Assembly (NCBI GenBank): GCA_947683425.1
Contig: CANTUQ010000073.1
Span: forward strand, 4,250,501 to 4,314,500
Direction of reading: 5' to 3'
Length of the DNA stretch: 64,000 nt
Source of the DNA: Excoecaria cochinchinensis
Taxonomy: Eukaryota; Streptophyta; Magnoliopsida; Malpighiales; Euphorbiaceae
In this document: positions 47,040 through 58,804 of the stretch, in pieces
How positions within the stretch are numbered: the stretch's first letter is position 1
How the letters are laid out: the number at the start of each line of letters is the position of its first letter
Notes under the pieces: model-generated
Told to the model about the DNA's origin: nothing
The model's input: only the letters and a program-made list of their open reading frames with translations
Database searches by the model: none
Made by a program: the position numbers and the translations under genes

Positions 47040-47950
47040 CTTTAAATCTTGTAAAGTTTCTCTAGTTAAAATAGTTGAAAATTTAGCTACTTTTTAAATT
47101 GAGAGTCCAGAATAAAAAAACGATGCTAATCGAAGGGTCCTTTCATGTATTAAGCCAATTTTTTTTTTTTATGTTAATTTGTTATTTATTATTTGTAGTT
47201 AGAACAATGGATCGTGAAGTGGATTAATGAAAGTTCAACACTTATGCTCAAGTTTAATCACAACAATTGTTCATACTTTAATGAGTTTGTAATTTTTTAT
47301 ATATATGGTAGATTTACATATCTTGGATTATTTAATAAATCATTTGTTTCATATTTTTTAAAGTTCCTAACATCATTTTGTCACTAGTATCAAGTTATGA
47401 AATATTCATAATAATCTTATGAAGTTATGAAATATTCAGAATAATTCTATCCACAGTAATTGAATTTATACCATAATAATGACTCAATTGTAATAGAAAT
47501 TTTTGTTTCACAGAAATACCTCAATTTTTGAAATATCAAAATCATAATTTAGAGGTGAGTATGGACAGATTAATTGGTCCATTAATAATTTTATTAATCA
47601 ATCCATTAATTTCGGTTCACCATTATATTGATTTTGGTTTTTAACTAGATTTTTTAGATCGATTTATTAGTTAATCATTAAAAATTTTTAACGATAAATT
47701 TAGTAAACTATACAAATTGTAAGGTTGTTTTTAATAGTTAAAAATATTTTGAAAATGAAAAATACAAAAAAAATGTAATATCTATTAAAAAAATAAAATA
47801 AAATTTTCATATTAATTGCAAAAATTGCATATATTCAAAATGAAACTAACAATAAAGTGTCCATTATGCACATGTAATTAATAAATAATTGTAATAAGAA
47901 AATAATTCTAATGTTTATTTACTAAAAATATGTATTATAATAATATTTTA

Positions 47951-48382
47951 TGATGGATATGGAAATTATAACAAATATAATTTAGTTGGAGGTAACATTA
48001 ATAAATGGTACCTACCTTTTGTAGCGTAGAAACTTGTTGCGAAATCGTTTACAAGGATCCCGTTTGTTTTTTATCACTGGCTTAACTTTTATCCACATGT
48101 GGAATAACAACAACTATTTTACAATCTAAAAATCCCGAAAGATTAAGACAAAAAACTATAAGTGGGAACGAGCAGTCTTGCGGCGTATACGTTTTCTCGT
48201 TACTAAATTCTGAGATCTCTCATCTATTTATAGAGATCCTAAAAACTAGAGACCTAACTCTAGTTTAAATCAGACTCTTTCTGAGATAGGATTTAGTAAT
48301 CTTAATCAGATTGAATTACTTAATTCTATCTGGATTGGACCTTTATCCAAATTAGAGTCATGGGCGTACCCAAACTCTATCA
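47951..48382 (-). repeat. 3' LTR of the copia element
   Basis: 432 bp, TGATGGATATGG to ACTCTATCA (plus-strand reading). Compared with its partner it has A or T at many places where the 5' LTR has G or C. Confidence 0.92.
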
Positions 48383-49499
48383 TCTCCCACTCGCACATGA
48401 CGGAACGCATTCCAGTCTTAATCTTTAGTTATACTGGCAGATAGATTGTGTGACCAGCATACCTCGAGAGTACTAGTGCTATACACCTGTTAGGAATATA
48501 TAGCGTCTCGAAAAACAAGATCCTCTTTTTCACGTATGCCTAACCCTAGATTGCCTTCTCACATTCATTGTTTTAACTCATGATCTCATAAAAAAAATTT
48601 CGTGTTCACTATTATATTTCTTCTCATAGAAACTATAATAGGCTAGCCAGTGAACCACGAAACCTTATGAAAGTGATCAAAAGGCTATCTTCCCCTCTTA
48701 CTGTATGCCATCCATCATTATTCAACTCGCTTTTCTAGTTAGATCCTCCAGGCCTAAACTTTTCTCGGACCTCTTGAAAACTAACTAAGTTAGCCACATT
48801 GAACCATACTTCAGGGATAAGTTAAGGGTTTTAAGGGTCGAAATATAAATAGGGTCGCACAATAGGGAAAGTTGAGATCAATAATATTATTAAATTCCCA
48901 TCCCTTTGGTCACATAAGCACACACGGTATAAAATATGTGTTATGGCGTTCTTTCCTTCCCTTAAAGGAGCACATGTCTCACATTTCGATAATGTGTATA
49001 TCAAACACCATACAGAAGCGTAAGGTTGCGATGCACCGAAGCACCCAATTTTAGTCCGCTTACTTAAGGACTACTTCTAGCTTTTTAGACAGAACATGGT
49101 AGTTACATATAACTAACCATCGGATTCCATACAATGCTTAATTTGGATCTCAATCCAAAGCATACAACTTTATATATGTCTTTATCCGCAACTTAACAAG
49201 ACTCATCTTATAATTTTTACAAGAAGACACTTTTATTTTGAACAGGCTCTCGAGCATTCTATATGTTCAAAAATCGCCTCATCTTAGTTTTTGCCAACTC
49301 ATTGACAAAACTAAGGTAAACACCCTTGTGAGTAAGCTACTTCTCTGTCCAACATTCTCAATCTCATATCAATAACACTAAATGTTTACACATAAACATT
49401 CACACTCATGTATTGCCGACAATGAACTTTAGTTATTATTCTCAAATAATAACGTTAAGGGATTATATAAAATATAACAGCATTAATTAAATTCTACGC

Positions 49500-51120
49500 A
49501 AACCTGGAGATCTAATGTGTCTCTCAAAACACATCTCTCGTTATAGGTTTACTCAATGGATATGCATGCGTAGAAACGTACTGTAAGTTCACTTCTCCTC
49601 ATGCAATAATATCTTCCGTATATAGATACTTAATATTGATATGCTTAGCTCTACTATAAGCTATCAACGACTGACTGTCACTATGGACTGTCACTGATAC
49701 CTTTGAGACAGTTACTCTTAAATGGCTCACAAACCATTCAAGTCAAATTGTCTCCTTTACTGCTATTAAGGAAGTGACAAATTCAACTTCCACTATTGAT
49801 AGGGCTATACAGATTTAATTCTTGTTACTCCACGAGATGACACTCTTGCCAAACAAGAATATGAAACCTGAAGTGGATTTTCTCTCATCCACATCTCTTG
49901 CCCAATCAACGTTTCTGTATTCTCTCAATGCAGATCATTTTCTTGATAAGAGAGAATAGTCTGCAGTACTTTTAAGATATATAAGTATCTTTTCAATTGC
50001 TTTCAATGTGCTTTGCCCGGGTTATATTGATATTTATTTACTATGCCCACTGCATAAAATATATCATGTCTTGTACACAACATCGTGTACAAAAGACTAC
50101 CCATGGTACTAATATATAGAACGTTCCTCATACGTTCTTTTTGCTACCATCTTGGGACACGCATCTTTGCTAAGAAACTGATTCTTGGCAATGGGGTTAT
50201 CTATGAGTTTGTAGTTTTGCATATTAAATCATTCGAGATTTTTGTTGATATATTTCTCTCGAGAAACAGACAACAATCTTCTCAAACAATCTCTTGAAAT
50301 CTTAATTTTAAGAATATAATATGCTCGACCCATATCATTTTATCTCAAAGTTGGACAATAACGAATCTTTGATTTCATTTACATACTATTTGTCATTTTC
50401 AGCTTTAAGTATGTCGTCTACATACAATGTCAAAATGACAAATTCACTTTCAGAGCTTTTACTGTAAACACAATGATCTTCATCAATCATGTTGAACACA
50501 TTCGACATGATTGTATGATGAAGTCTCAAGTACCATTGTGTTGAAAATTGTTTTAAGGCCATAAATTGAACTCATCAATCAGCAAACCTTATATTTGCTG
50601 CCTTTTTCGATGAAACCTATAAGTTGTTCCATCCAATTCTCCATTGCGAAAAGAAGTCTTCCCATCCATTTGATGAAACTCTGGGTCCAAACTCGCCATT
50701 ATGGCCAGAATTAACCTTATGTACATAAATCTCAAAAAAAATAAGAAAGTCTACTCATAGTCAATCTCTTCCTGTTGTGTGAACCCCTTAGCGACTAACC
50801 GAGTCTTATATCTTTCGATACCTCTATCACCCTTTCGCTTTACTTTGAGAATACATTTAGTCTCAATTTGTGTCATTCCAGTAGATCAACTAGTTCTCAA
50901 ACATGGTTTGATCTTATGGATGCCATTTTTTCTTCCATTGCTTTAATCCATTTTTTCTTAGATGGGCATGAAAAAGTCTTTTGAATATTTTTACGCTTTT
51001 TCTTTGTCTTGTGGGATAACTAAAAAGGGCTTCGTTCAAGCCTTCGATTTTAAATCATCGGCATGGAACACTTATCCTTTTAGATTTTTTCAGTTCTGAA
51101 TCTTGATAAATATGTCTCAT
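49500..51120 (-). pseudogene. copia reverse transcriptase and RNase H remnants
   Basis: Minus-strand frames give ILTLYVDDILKAEN (YVDD codons 50,424-50,413). Further on come FVTSLIAVKETI, LEWFVSHL, TVHSDSQSLIAYSRAKHINI and GEVNLQYVST, the RNase H landmarks of Ty1/copia. Stops and frame changes occur every 20-60 codons, so no product is possible. Confidence 0.8.
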
Positions 51121-51503
51121 ATATTAATCGTGATTCAAAAAGTTCCCACTGGGACTATGTTCCATACTCCCACTGGAGTCAGGAATACCATATTCTTTCC
51201 TCCCACTGGAGTCAAGAATACTCCCACTTGAATCAGGTTCTCGAACATCCGGATCGTTTGGAGGATAAGGGTCTTAAACTTCTTCCTCTAAATCCCTTCC
51301 ACTCGGATGGAGTGATCCTGATGGTTCATCTTCCTAATATTAATCGAAAGTGAAATCTTAATTCATTTCGTCCAACTTTGAAAATTCATTCTCTTAAGAA
51401 TATGACATCTAGTGATTCAAATTCTGTCATTATGCCATTCTCTTACTCATTCACGAAAATGTATCCTTTTGATACTTTAGAATATCTCACATAGATACTT
51501 TTT

Positions 51504-52049
51504 TTACCTCTTGGTCTCAAATTTACCAAATAAGGTATCATGGACGTAAGCATTATAACCCAAAGGTTGTAAATGGCTTAGGTCAGCTTGTTGACCATTC
51601 AGCAACTCATAAGTTGTGAAAGTGACAGATTTAGAGGGCATACAGTTCAGAACATATGTGTCAGTCAATAAAGCATCTTTCCGATAGGAGATAGGCAAAT
51701 TTGCCTCTGCCATCATAGATCTAACCGTATATAGGAGAGTCTTATTTCTCCTTTTCTCAACACCATTTTGTTGTGGATGATTCAATCCTTTTTCAACACA
51801 TAAAGCTTTAAATTTATCTATAAGATATCACCGACCTCTGTCGGTTCTTAAAACTTTGATAATTTTGTCTAATTGATTCTCAACTAAACTCATAAAAGTC
51901 TTGAAGCAACATAATGCTTCTGACTTGTGGGAAATCAAATAGACATGACCATACCTAGTACAGTCATATATAAATGTGATGAAATAGTAGGCCTCATGCC
52001 TTGCCCTCACATTTATTTGACCACATACGTCAGAATGAACTAACTGCAA
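51504..52049 (-). pseudogene. copia integrase remnant
   Basis: Two adjacent frames (52,049-51,828 and 51,785-51,504) read MQLVHSDVCGQINVRARHEA, YFITFIYDCTRYGHVYLI, KVLRTDRGR, then NHPQQNGVEKRRNKTLL and LPISYRKDALLTDTYVLN. The HSDVCG and TDRGR pieces hold the first two catalytic Asp residues and QQNGVEKRRN the Glu. A short gap with a stop separates the frames. Confidence 0.88.
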
Positions 52050-52524
52050 TGAAAATTTTGGCTCTAGTACCTTTTCCGAATGATTTTCTAACTATTTTTT
52101 CCTTTTAGGTAATGCTCACGCGTGGGAAATTCAACCTTATTTAAATCACCTATTAAACCTATTTTGACTAACCGACTCATCAATTTTGTCCAATATGGTT
52201 TATTGTAGCATGCCATAATTTTACATTATTCTCATAACAATGTGAAAAATAATAAATTAAAGGAAAATAGTCATGGTCCACATTCATAACCAGAACCATA
52301 ATGGAAATCATTCAAGCATAAGCATATAGTGTCATCCTTAAAATATAAATTGAAAACAAATTTCAATAAAACAAGAATAGAACCTAAATTTCATAATAAA
52401 GACATCTCGATCCCTTTTTATATGGTCCTTTGGTTCTGAATTTATCACCCACAAAGGATAAAATTTAGAACTGGATGCCTAAATTTCACTCACTTTTGAG
52501 TCAAATATTGTATTTTTTTGGACA

Positions 52525-53309
52525 TAATGCAGTCTCTTGCATAGTGTCCTTTCTATAGGCAATTGAAACATTTCACTCTTGAATTGTTTACCTCATTTTT
52601 GCCTTAGGACCTTTTGTGATTCTATTCCTTTTAGTTTTCAGGCTCTCGAGCCTTTTCTTTATCCTTCTTATTGAAACTTGTTTTATTGTTCTAATGAGAA
52701 CTCATTCTATTAGAATAGAACTGTGCCATATGCACTATGGCATTAACCTTAATTACTGCCAGACGGTCACTTTTAAGCTCCAAATGACAAGCGACATCCT
52801 CAAATGTCTTTATGCTTATCCATGTGAGTTAGTTGCATTTTCACATGCTACCAACTCTTGGATAAGGAATTGATAACAGTTTGGACCTACTACTCGTCAG
52901 TCAACTTATGACTAAATTCACTAAACTTACTTATTATTTTCCATCTCTCTTAGATATTTCCGCATCGAATAATCAGACTTTTTCTGATATGTATCAATTT
53001 GATCGTCAATGATCGGAACTTATTCAGAATCATATCTCTGAACTTCTCCTGCAAAACGATCCACAGATCTATTGCATTTTGATACTTGCAAAGTTGTTAG
53101 TGATGTAATACGACATTGGCATCTCGGTCCCGCCTATGCTGGGCTATAGTACCATCCTCAGGTTCAGTCATAACCGAACTTGAGGATTCAAGAGCCTCTT
53201 GCTCTTCAAGCACATTCTGGATCTGTGTCTTCCAGATTTCATAATTGTCAGCATTTAGCTTCATATCTTTATTAAGTTTGACAATAATTGTCTTGGAAGC
53301 GGTATCCAT
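52525..53309 (-). pseudogene. copia gag remnant with zinc knuckle
   Basis: The gag start at 53,309 reads MDTASKTIIVKLNKDMKLNA then DNYEIWKTQIQNVLEEQEAL, typical of the UBN2/Gag_pre family, and stops after 70 codons at 53,097. A CFNCL-stop-KGHYARDC zinc knuckle is at about 52,568-52,528. The part between is frameshifted. Confidence 0.82.
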
Positions 53310-54451
53310 TAGGATCCTCTGATCTCAAATGGAATAATATTGCACATTTTTTAAGGAAAATAAGACAATACATGCAATTTACTATGCATCTGAAATAATA
53401 ACCTAGTAAAATTTTCTATTAGGCTCAAATTCGAAAAGGCTACTTATAGTATCCAATTACCCTCTAAGTCCTAATGTCCAACCTTACAGGTTAAAATTTC
53501 ATGCATAATAAATCTGAATTATTGGATTATTAAGTTCTCAAACTTATGAGGGGATTTTATTAAGTCTGTACTTAATAAATATGCAATCATTTTACTCATA
53601 AAATATCGCAAGACAATTAACAATTAAGATAAACACATTTATTATAAAGTTAAATACCATCATTTTAAATAAACACATTTATTTAACCAATAAATAAAAT
53701 CCAATAATCCCAAAAATAAGACACTCATGTCAAATATCAATAGGAAACATAAATCCTATTTAATAAAAATAAACGCCAACTTAAATTGACACTTATGTCA
53801 ACTATTCTAAAAATCCAAATTTCATAAAATCTTTTTAGTTATTAGGATTTTTTCTTTGACTGACTTCATCAATTCATCAAGCAACTCATAAGTCAATTGA
53901 TGAAATCATGAACGATGCACACTACGTCCATTCCTTAGTGTCATTACACTTTCCTTTTGGCAACTCTAACCAAAGTTCCATTTCCATACTCAGACCACCA
54001 GTCCAAATGCACTCTTACATTTGTTCTCACACATTTACTTTATGATGCACTATTGGATCAATGTTATCAGCTCAAATCTTCCTTCGCATTCTAATGTTAC
54101 TTATAGATTGCACTCTTGCATTTCTCAAAGCAACCAATGCACAATTTGATGAAGACCTACTGTCCTCATTCAATATTTCTGTAACATAATACAGAAAATT
54201 TTTATATACTCATGTATAAATACACATGATTGAAACATATTTCAATCAATAAGTAAGGATAGAATCTCAAAATATTTTCAAAATATTTTTTAAAAAATAA
54301 TCGATTGCAGAAAACACTTTTTTCTACAATTTTTAATATTTTATTTTTGAAATTAAACACATTTAAATATCAAAAAATACACAATTTATTTTTGGTCATT
54401 AATAAATTTTGAAAACATGACCAAAAAATCAGAAATAATTTGAAAAAATTA

Positions 54452-54725
54452 CTCCCTCCGTCCCACTTTAAAATGCTACTATCCTGTTTTCACGGTAATT
54501 AAGAAAATAATTGAAATACATCAATTTCATAAAAAAATAATATAAAATGACAAAAATGTCCTTATTTATTATATTGGGAAAAGAAAAAATAAGTGATATA
54601 TATTTGATAAATTATATATTAAATAGGGATAAATACGTAAATTTTTTTCTTAAATTGCGAAAAGAACATTTGGAGTGGGACAAATAAAAAAGGGAAAACA
54701 GCCTTTTAAAGTGGGACGGAGGGAG
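54452..54725. mobile_element. Stowaway (Tc1/mariner) MITE, 274 bp
   Basis: Ends CTCCCTCCGTCCCACTTTA and TAAAGTGGGACGGAGGGAG are perfect inverted repeats, flanked by TA dinucleotides (54,450-54,451 and 54,726-54,727). It lies in the copia leader and so inserted after the copia element. Confidence 0.93.
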
Positions 54726-54855
54726 TATTTGACAAAAATTAGAGCTAAAAAGGTGGTCGGAGAATGGCTCACGCGCCAACATGCGTCGACCGATGGGAGG
54801 AAGACGCGCTCACGCACCTTCATACGCTACACGCGCGTCCTCCCACTCGACCAGA

Positions 54856-55296
54856 CATGTGTCACAACCACAGCGTGACATGTGTCCAATTCCTACTGGT
54901 CCATCTGGCGCCCACATGGCACACAGGAACATGTCACCGCCACGTGGTGGTGTCTCATTGGCCCACGTGTCAAACATGACACGTCAGCACCGACACATGG
55001 AGGACCATGGTCTTCCACGTGTCGACCCCTGATTGGGCCACGTGGCGACCGCATGGCACCTGTGACACGTCAGAGCCACATGGCATGACCACGGTCTGCT
55101 ACATGACTCACGTCTATAGGGTCACGTGTCACCCTCTTGTTGGGACACGTGTCACCCTCTTGTTGGGACACGTGTCACCCTCTGTTTTGTCCATGTGTCC
55201 ACCCCTCTCATTTGCCATGTGGCATGGCCTCAGCTATCCACGTGGCGCTTAGCCATTGGGCCACGTGTCAGCGTGACGCATCATTGCTGACATGTG
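54856..55296. repeat. 23-bp-periodic CACGTG / CAYGTG array in the copia leader
   Basis: CACGTG occurs at 54941, 54964, 55016, 55039, 55123, 55146, 55169, 55239 and 55262. With variants CACATG/TACATG/CATGTG, nine cores from 55077 to 55262 are spaced 23, 23, 23, 23, 23, 24, 23 and 23 bp; 54856/54879 are also 23 apart. Between cores, TCACCCTCTTGTTGGGA is repeated exactly twice and degenerates outward. CACGTG is the G-box core bound by bZIP/bHLH factors. Confidence 0.9.
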
Positions 55297-55662
55297 GTGA
55301 CGCGCGTGTGAGCCATCGCGCACGCGCCAAGCGTGTGGTGGCGCGCGCGTGTAGTGCACGCGCCGCCTTCCCGACCAATTCTGGCGCTCCGGTTCCGGCC
55401 AGTGGGGGGTTTTCAGGGTCTGTGAATCCAATAGTGAGATCAAAAATTAAAAATCCCGACTTTTAGTTAGCCGTTTTGAACACTCATGTTCGTCCCCTCG
55501 GGTTTCGGTATACACATACACGAAATTGAGCCGAAATATACACGCATATATATTTTTCACACAAAAATTAAATTTTTGTTATGTTTCATGCATCCTAAAT
55601 CTAATAATTTTACACATAAAATTTTAGATCTATTTAACCACATGCCAGGACGCAAAAACAAC

Positions 55663-55675
55663 GGCTCTGATACCA
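55663..55675 (-). other. copia primer-binding site (tRNA-iMet type)
   Basis: Minus-strand TGGTATCAGAGCC is one base inside the 5' LTR; this is the standard PBS of plant Ty1/copia elements. Confidence 0.92.
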
Positions 55676-55676
55676 A

Positions 55677-56109
55677 TGATGGATATGAAAATTATAACAA
55701 ATATAATTTAGTTAGAGGTAACATTAATAAATGATACCTACCTTTTGTAGCGCAGAAACTCGTTGCGGAAGCGTCTACAAGGATCCCATTTGTCTTTTAT
55801 CACTGGCTTGGCTTTTATTCACATGCGGGATAACAACAGCTATTCCACAATCTAAAATCCCCTGAAAGATTAAGACAAAAAACTGTGAGTAGGAACGAGC
55901 AGCCTTGCGGCGTATACATTTTCTCATTACCAAATTATGAGATCTCTCATCTATTTGTAGAGATCCTAAAAGTTAGAGAACTAACTCTAGTTTAACTCAG
56001 ACTGTTTCTGAGACAGGATTTGGTAATTTTAATCAGATTGAATTACTTAATTCTATCTGGATTGGACCTTTATCCAAATTAGAGTTATGGGCGTACCCAA
56101 ACTCTATCA
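55677..56109 (-). repeat. 5' LTR of the copia element
   Basis: 433 bp, with the same termini as the 3' LTR. It keeps more G and C than the 3' copy. Confidence 0.92.
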
Positions 56110-56372
56110 TTTTAGAAAGTCATATTTCATAATATTTATAAAATAAAAAAACATTAAAAAAATTAAGTGTAAAAATTAAAATATAAAAGGTAAATAAATC
56201 GAGTAACCGTCAGTTTCTTAAAGTAAAAATCGTAACCCTAAATTAATCAGTTTGGCAAATCTAAAATCGGTTGGATTTCAAACTGATTTTTCGATTAATA
56301 AAAAAATTGATTTGTTTTACTCACCCCTACTATAACCACTTTAACTAGAAAATCATGAAACTAGCATCAGAG

Positions 56373-57801
56373 CAGGGGGCATAGCCAGGAATTGAATTCA
56401 GTGTGGCCAAAAATTATTGCCGATAAAAAAATTCATTTATATAAAAAAATAATAAAAAAATTGATATGTATATCTTATGAAAACAACTTCTATATTTTGA
56501 TTTTGTTTCATCAAAACTTCACATTTTTTTCAAGCTAAATTATGAGCACTATTAGAACCTCCTACATGAATATCTAATCTTTCATTTTTTCCAAGTATTG
56601 AAACCATCTGTAATAAATGAATAACCTTTGCTTTACTTTCCAATCTCAATTCTAGAAAGATAACAATATAAGTAAAATACTACATTTTTTTGTATACTAT
56701 ATTTCAACAAATTAGAATATTTCTTGTACCACTCAAAATTAAAACGGCGAAAAACATTTTCAATATTTTGTTGTTTGAAAATATGCTCTTCTTACTTTAT
56801 CCTAATCATTAGGAAAATATTATGACATTTTAATTCTCAATCCAGGATCAGCAGGAAGATTATCTAAATTAATCTCATGACTAGCTTTTCTTGAACTACT
56901 TTCTTGATCTTTATTTTCAATTTATTGGTCAATTGTTTGCTCAAACGGTGATTTTCTCCTAATCACAAATTTATCCATAATTATTTCAAAAAAAAAATGT
57001 CAATTTTAAGTACAAATCTACAATCCTACCTATTTCATATATTGAAAATTTTGAACTCAACTCCAATTAAAATTGAGCCTAATTCCTATTTACCCAATAT
57101 CACATTACAATAAAATCAAATTACTCATTTACTTTTATAAAACAAATTATAACTTATATAAACTAATTCGCAATGCTCAATTGAATCAAAAAATTGCAAA
57201 TAATTAGGATTTTCATATATTGAGATTTGAGAATAAAACTATAATAAAAGGAGAAAAAAAATTATATTATTATGTACTTTTATAAAATTGAAGTGAAAAA
57301 TTTGTAATGAAACTTTATTTTTCTTTTTTAATTGTGGCATTTTCACCTTCTGTCTATCCACATTTTTTGTTGTTGGCTTTTTAGCTTCTCTTTTAATCTT
57401 GTTGTTTTTCTTTTGTAGCTGCATTTTTTTACATTTTATTTTTGACGTTTTGCCTTCTTTTGACACAGCCTGTGCAACAATCAAGTGGTTTTTTGGATTT
57501 TTTTTCTTTTCTTTTATAAATATATTATTCAATTATTCACTTTACTAGCAATTGTCCCATTTATTTTTATTATTATTATTGTAAAATATAAATAATAATT
57601 TTCAAATATTTTATTGTGATTAATTTTTAATGAAAATATTTGAATATATTAGTGGAGTCAATTTTTAATGAGATCAATTGCTAGTGGGGTCATTTAATGA
57701 GATTAATTTTGAAAAAAAAAATTACTAAGGGTATTTTAAAATTTTTTCTCAATTGAGTGGAGTCAATTAACCCCACTCAATTAAAGCTCCCTACGCCATT
57801 G
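56373..57801 (-). mobile_element. hAT element with N-terminal transposase remnant, 8-bp TSD
   Basis: The plus strand starts CAGGGGGCATAGCCAGG and ends CCTACGCCATTG (inverted: CAATGGCGTAGGG), with CATCAGAG at 56,365-56,372 and 57,802-57,809. On the minus strand an ATG at 56,978 opens MDKFVIRRKSPFEQTID, later NLPADPGLRIKM, YFPND and DKVRRAYFQ. This is the N-terminal region of plant TTF-type zinc-finger hAT transposases. Frames then decay and the catalytic and dimerisation parts are absent. Confidence 0.8.
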
Positions 57802-58303
57802 CATCAGAGATCTGATATGGCAAGTCATATCAACTTAAAATATTTAAAAAAATGTTACATATAGCCTTACAGAACATGTCATATAAATGTTTTAAGTTGA
57901 CGCGATTTATCTCGTCAGCGATCTGGCATCAAATTTATAATTAATTTTCCAACTAAAGTGATTTTAATTTAGCGGTAATATTTCAAAAGTTAAAATATTT
58001 TTATGAAATAATTTTTTTATTGAATTATTATTATAATATAAATTCAATTTCCACGAATGAAATTATAAATTCTCAGCATTTTACATGGCTTGTTAAATCA
58101 GTTATCTAACTAGGAACAATTTGAGTGGATGGCATTTCAAGAAAGTAATTTTAAGTTTTCTCAAAAAGAAAGTAATTTTAAGTTAAAGAGTTTTGGATTA
58201 CGAATTAAAATTAGTTAAAAGTTAAATCATAGTGGATACAAATTACTCCGTTGTGTAGATTTAACATATACGTAGATTTATTTATTTTTAATCTTTTTAT
58301 GAA

Positions 58304-58804
58304 TTGGGAGATTTTTTTTTTCTTGGTCCCCAATGGACAACCAAACCAAATACTGTTTTATTTTACCCATTCAACAAGGACAAGAGGAAGCTGTCATTAA
58401 TTCACCTGAATCTAAATTGGTCAAAATTGTGTTCACTCAGTGAAAAAAAGAAAATTAATCACATCATGAAAACGGCCTATGCATATAATATCACACATGA
58501 CATGATGAGCTATGCCATTTCCTTTTCAAAAGGATTCTTGCTTGCTACTCATAATAAACTATCTATTTTTGGTTATGAAATAAACCCTGAAGAAGCAAGA
58601 GCTTATTTGAATATTACTTTTTATTTATTTGTGTTATTATTTATGACTTTAATTTTAGCACCATATATATACTCCACCATTAATTTTACAAAACCCAAAA
58701 ATAATTTATTTATTTGGTTCAGCTTTTTACTTTGGTTTGATTGCACAATTATATCCTTATCATTGTTTGAAAATGATTTAAATTTAATTCTATTACAATT
58801 ATAA
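58304..58804 (+). CDS. unidentified ORF with two hydrophobic segments (doubtful gene)
   Basis: 166 codons. A second ATG at codon 56 (58,469) gives a 111-residue protein beginning MKTAYAYNITHDMMSYAISF. The later part has two hydrophobic stretches (LNITFYLFVLLFMTLILAPY and LFIWFSFLLWFDCTIISL) that could span a membrane, after a polar segment (YEINPEEARAYL). The composition is less repetitive than neighbouring AT-rich ORFs, and the stop is followed by T-rich DNA. I do not recognise it, and in DNA this AT-rich it could be chance. No introns or promoter were identified. Confidence 0.3.
   Translation: MGDFFFLGPQWTTKPNTVLFYPFNKDKRKLSLIHLNLNWSKLCSLSEKKKINHIMKTAYAYNITHDMMSYAISFSKGFLLATHNKLSIFGYEINPEEARAYLNITFYLFVLLFMTLILAPYIYSTINFTKPKNNLFIWFSFLLWFDCTIISLSLFENDLNLILLQL

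Larger units (their letters stand above)
47951..56109 (-). mobile_element. Ty1/copia retrotransposon, full length but decayed
   Basis: LTRs at 55,677-56,109 (5') and 47,951-48,382 (3') are flanked by TTTTA at 47,946-47,950 and 56,110-56,114. The PBS is initiator-Met type. On the minus strand the order is gag (53,309), zinc knuckle (about 52,565), integrase (52,049-51,504), RT (YVDD at 50,424-50,413) and RNase H (about 49,830-49,500): IN before RT is diagnostic of Ty1/copia. Many stops interrupt all domains. The leader holds a Stowaway MITE and a CACGTG array. LTRs differ at roughly 35-40 of 433 positions by eye. Confidence 0.92.
47550..56329. mobile_element. second hAT MITE of the same family, split by a copia element
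   Basis: The left end TAGAGGTGAGTATGG (47,550) and right end ACTCACCCCTA (56,329) resemble those of 46,312-47,039. Without the copia insertion the element is about 616 bp. The flanking octamers TCATAATT / CTATAACC agree at four positions and differ only by C/T, so the TSD is plausible but not proven. Confidence 0.6.

Noticed and set aside
54675..55466. H/T/P-rich ORFs in the copia leader as genes
   Set aside because: All frames through the phased CACGTG block give repetitive peptides; the signal is in the DNA, not in a protein.
57239..57532. Lysine-rich minus-strand ORF
   Set aside because: It lies inside the hAT element and is a translation of T/A-rich decay; no motif.
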